This document shows positions 14,304 to 15,105 of a DNA stretch of 15,105 nucleotides, piece after piece (within the stretch, counting starts at the first letter, position 1; the number at the start of each line of letters is the position of its first letter). Under the pieces are notes generated by a model. It was not told where the DNA came from. It saw only the letters and a program-made list of their open reading frames with translations, and did no database searches. Origin of the DNA: an uncultured Oscillospiraceae bacterium (lineage in GTDB: Bacteria > Bacillota > Clostridia > Oscillospirales > Acutalibacteraceae); contig URJZ01000029.1 in assembly GCA_900548305.1 (NCBI GenBank), positions 1 through 15,105 on the forward strand, written 5' to 3'. The translations under genes were made by a program, and so were the position numbers.

Positions 14304-15104
14304 ATGAAAAATTATATTTTTGATTCCCATGCACATTATGATGATGAAGCCTTCGAAGAGGATCGCCATCCAGTGATACAATCTTTGCAGCAAAAAGGAG
14401 TTTGCAACGTCATTAATGTTGGTGCAAATCTGGAACGTTCCAAAGATTCTATTGCACTTGCTGCCCAATATCCTTTTATTTATGCAGCAGTAGGCATCCA
14501 TCCGGGAGATGTAAAAGAAACTCCTGACGATTACAAAGAACAATTGGAGAAACTCATCAAACAACCCAAAGTTGTTGCTGTAGGAGAAATCGGATTGGAC
14601 TATTATTATGAGGACAATGCGCCTCGCGATGTACAAATTGCTTTTTTTGAAACCCAATTACAGCTTGCAAATCAATATCAACTTCCGGTAATTGTTCATG
14701 ACCGTGAAGCACATGCAGACACCATGGATTTATTAAAAAAATATAAGCCCAAAGGCGTGGTACACTGCTTCTCCGGAAGTGTTGAAATGGCAAAAGAAGT
14801 AATAAAACTGGGAATGTATATCGGTCTGGGTGGAGCAGTTACCTTTAAAAATGCCAAAACGCCCGTTGCGGTTGCAGCTTCTATTCCGTTAGAATCCATA
14901 GTTTTGGAAACCGACGCACCTTATATGACTCCGGTTCCATTCCGTGGAAAACGCTGTGATTCTTCTATGATTATTTACACCGCTGAAAAAATTGCAAATG
15001 CCCGCAGTGAACAGGGGAATATAATCACTGCTGAGGAACTGCTGCGAATTACCCGTCAAAATGCATCCAATTTATTTGGCGTGCCTCTGGAGGATTCAAT
15101 ATGA
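14304..15104 (+). CDS. tatD: TatD-family metal-dependent deoxyribonuclease
   Basis: A cytoplasmic TIM-barrel metallohydrolase of the amidohydrolase superfamily; bacterial relatives show DNase or 3'-5' exonuclease activity linked to DNA quality control. The protein is 266 residues, normal for the family. Metal-binding landmarks in order are DSHAHYD (7-13), VGEIGLDYYYE with the bridging Glu, VIVHDREAH, VVHCFSG and LETDAPYMTP. The start is set at 14304 because GGAGGTC lies about 6 nt upstream and the N-terminus then matches relatives; the same frame also opens at 14241, but that ATG lacks an SD and its codons run through the hairpin at 14248-14291. The stop codon overlaps the next start (ATGA), so downstream translation is coupled. 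Confidence 0.96.
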   Translation: MKNYIFDSHAHYDDEAFEEDRHPVIQSLQQKGVCNVINVGANLERSKDSIALAAQYPFIYAAVGIHPGDVKETPDDYKEQLEKLIKQPKVVAVGEIGLDYYYEDNAPRDVQIAFFETQLQLANQYQLPVIVHDREAHADTMDLLKKYKPKGVVHCFSGSVEMAKEVIKLGMYIGLGGAVTFKNAKTPVAVAASIPLESIVLETDAPYMTPVPFRGKRCDSSMIIYTAEKIANARSEQGNIITAEELLRITRQNASNLFGVPLEDSI

Positions 15105-15105
15105 C
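15101..15105 (+). CDS. Start codon of the next gene (cut by window edge)
   Basis: ATG 15101 overlaps the tatD stop as ATGA and has a strong SD GGAGG (15089-15093) 7 nt upstream. Only one codon and two bases are visible, so the product cannot be read. In many firmicutes rnmV (RNase M5) follows tatD; that is a guess from synteny alone. Confidence 0.6.

Overview
The window reads as chromosomal DNA of a low-GC, anaerobic Clostridia-type firmicute. The support is AT-rich intergenic DNA, strong Shine-Dalgarno (SD) sequences, [FeFe]-hydrogenase maturation genes, and closest family resemblance of most products to clostridial proteins. I see no mobile element, CRISPR array, tRNA or rRNA. Gene content is mostly ordinary metabolism; the less ordinary material lies in leaders and intergenic DNA.

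Region 1 (1-2700, minus strand): an [FeFe]-hydrogenase H-cluster maturation operon, read as TM1266-family regulator, hydG, hydF (hydF runs off the left edge). Upstream of it is a candidate structured RNA of about 195 nt, with its own promoter and ending in a strong intrinsic terminator only 37 bp before the first gene. It is either an attenuating leader or a separate small RNA.

Region 2 (2836-3447, plus): a divergent Rrf2/IscR-type regulator with three cysteines suited to an Fe-S cluster, followed by its own terminator.

Region 3 (3500-9240, plus): a homocysteine/methionine block. metY makes homocysteine from O-acetylhomoserine and sulfide, and is preceded by a near-consensus promoter and a leader that encodes a 19-residue peptide. 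After a terminator and a new promoter come metF (makes 5-methyl-THF), a stand-alone MetH reactivation domain, and a MetH lacking that domain. The last two together equal a split cobalamin-dependent methionine synthase.

Region 4 (9189-10888): a two-way terminator, then a minus-strand solitary pstS phosphate-binding lipoprotein with PhoP-like repeats upstream. Beyond it are a 54-bp nested dyad, a 39-residue Lys-rich membrane miniprotein (minus), and a 21-bp operator-like palindrome over its predicted -35.

Region 5 (10821-15105, plus): an LCP (LytR-CpsA-Psr) cell-wall ligase with a long basic cytoplasmic tail, then metG, a strong hairpin, tatD, and the ATGA-overlapping start of a further gene.

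All coordinates and motif positions were read by eye. No alignment, folding or database search was run.
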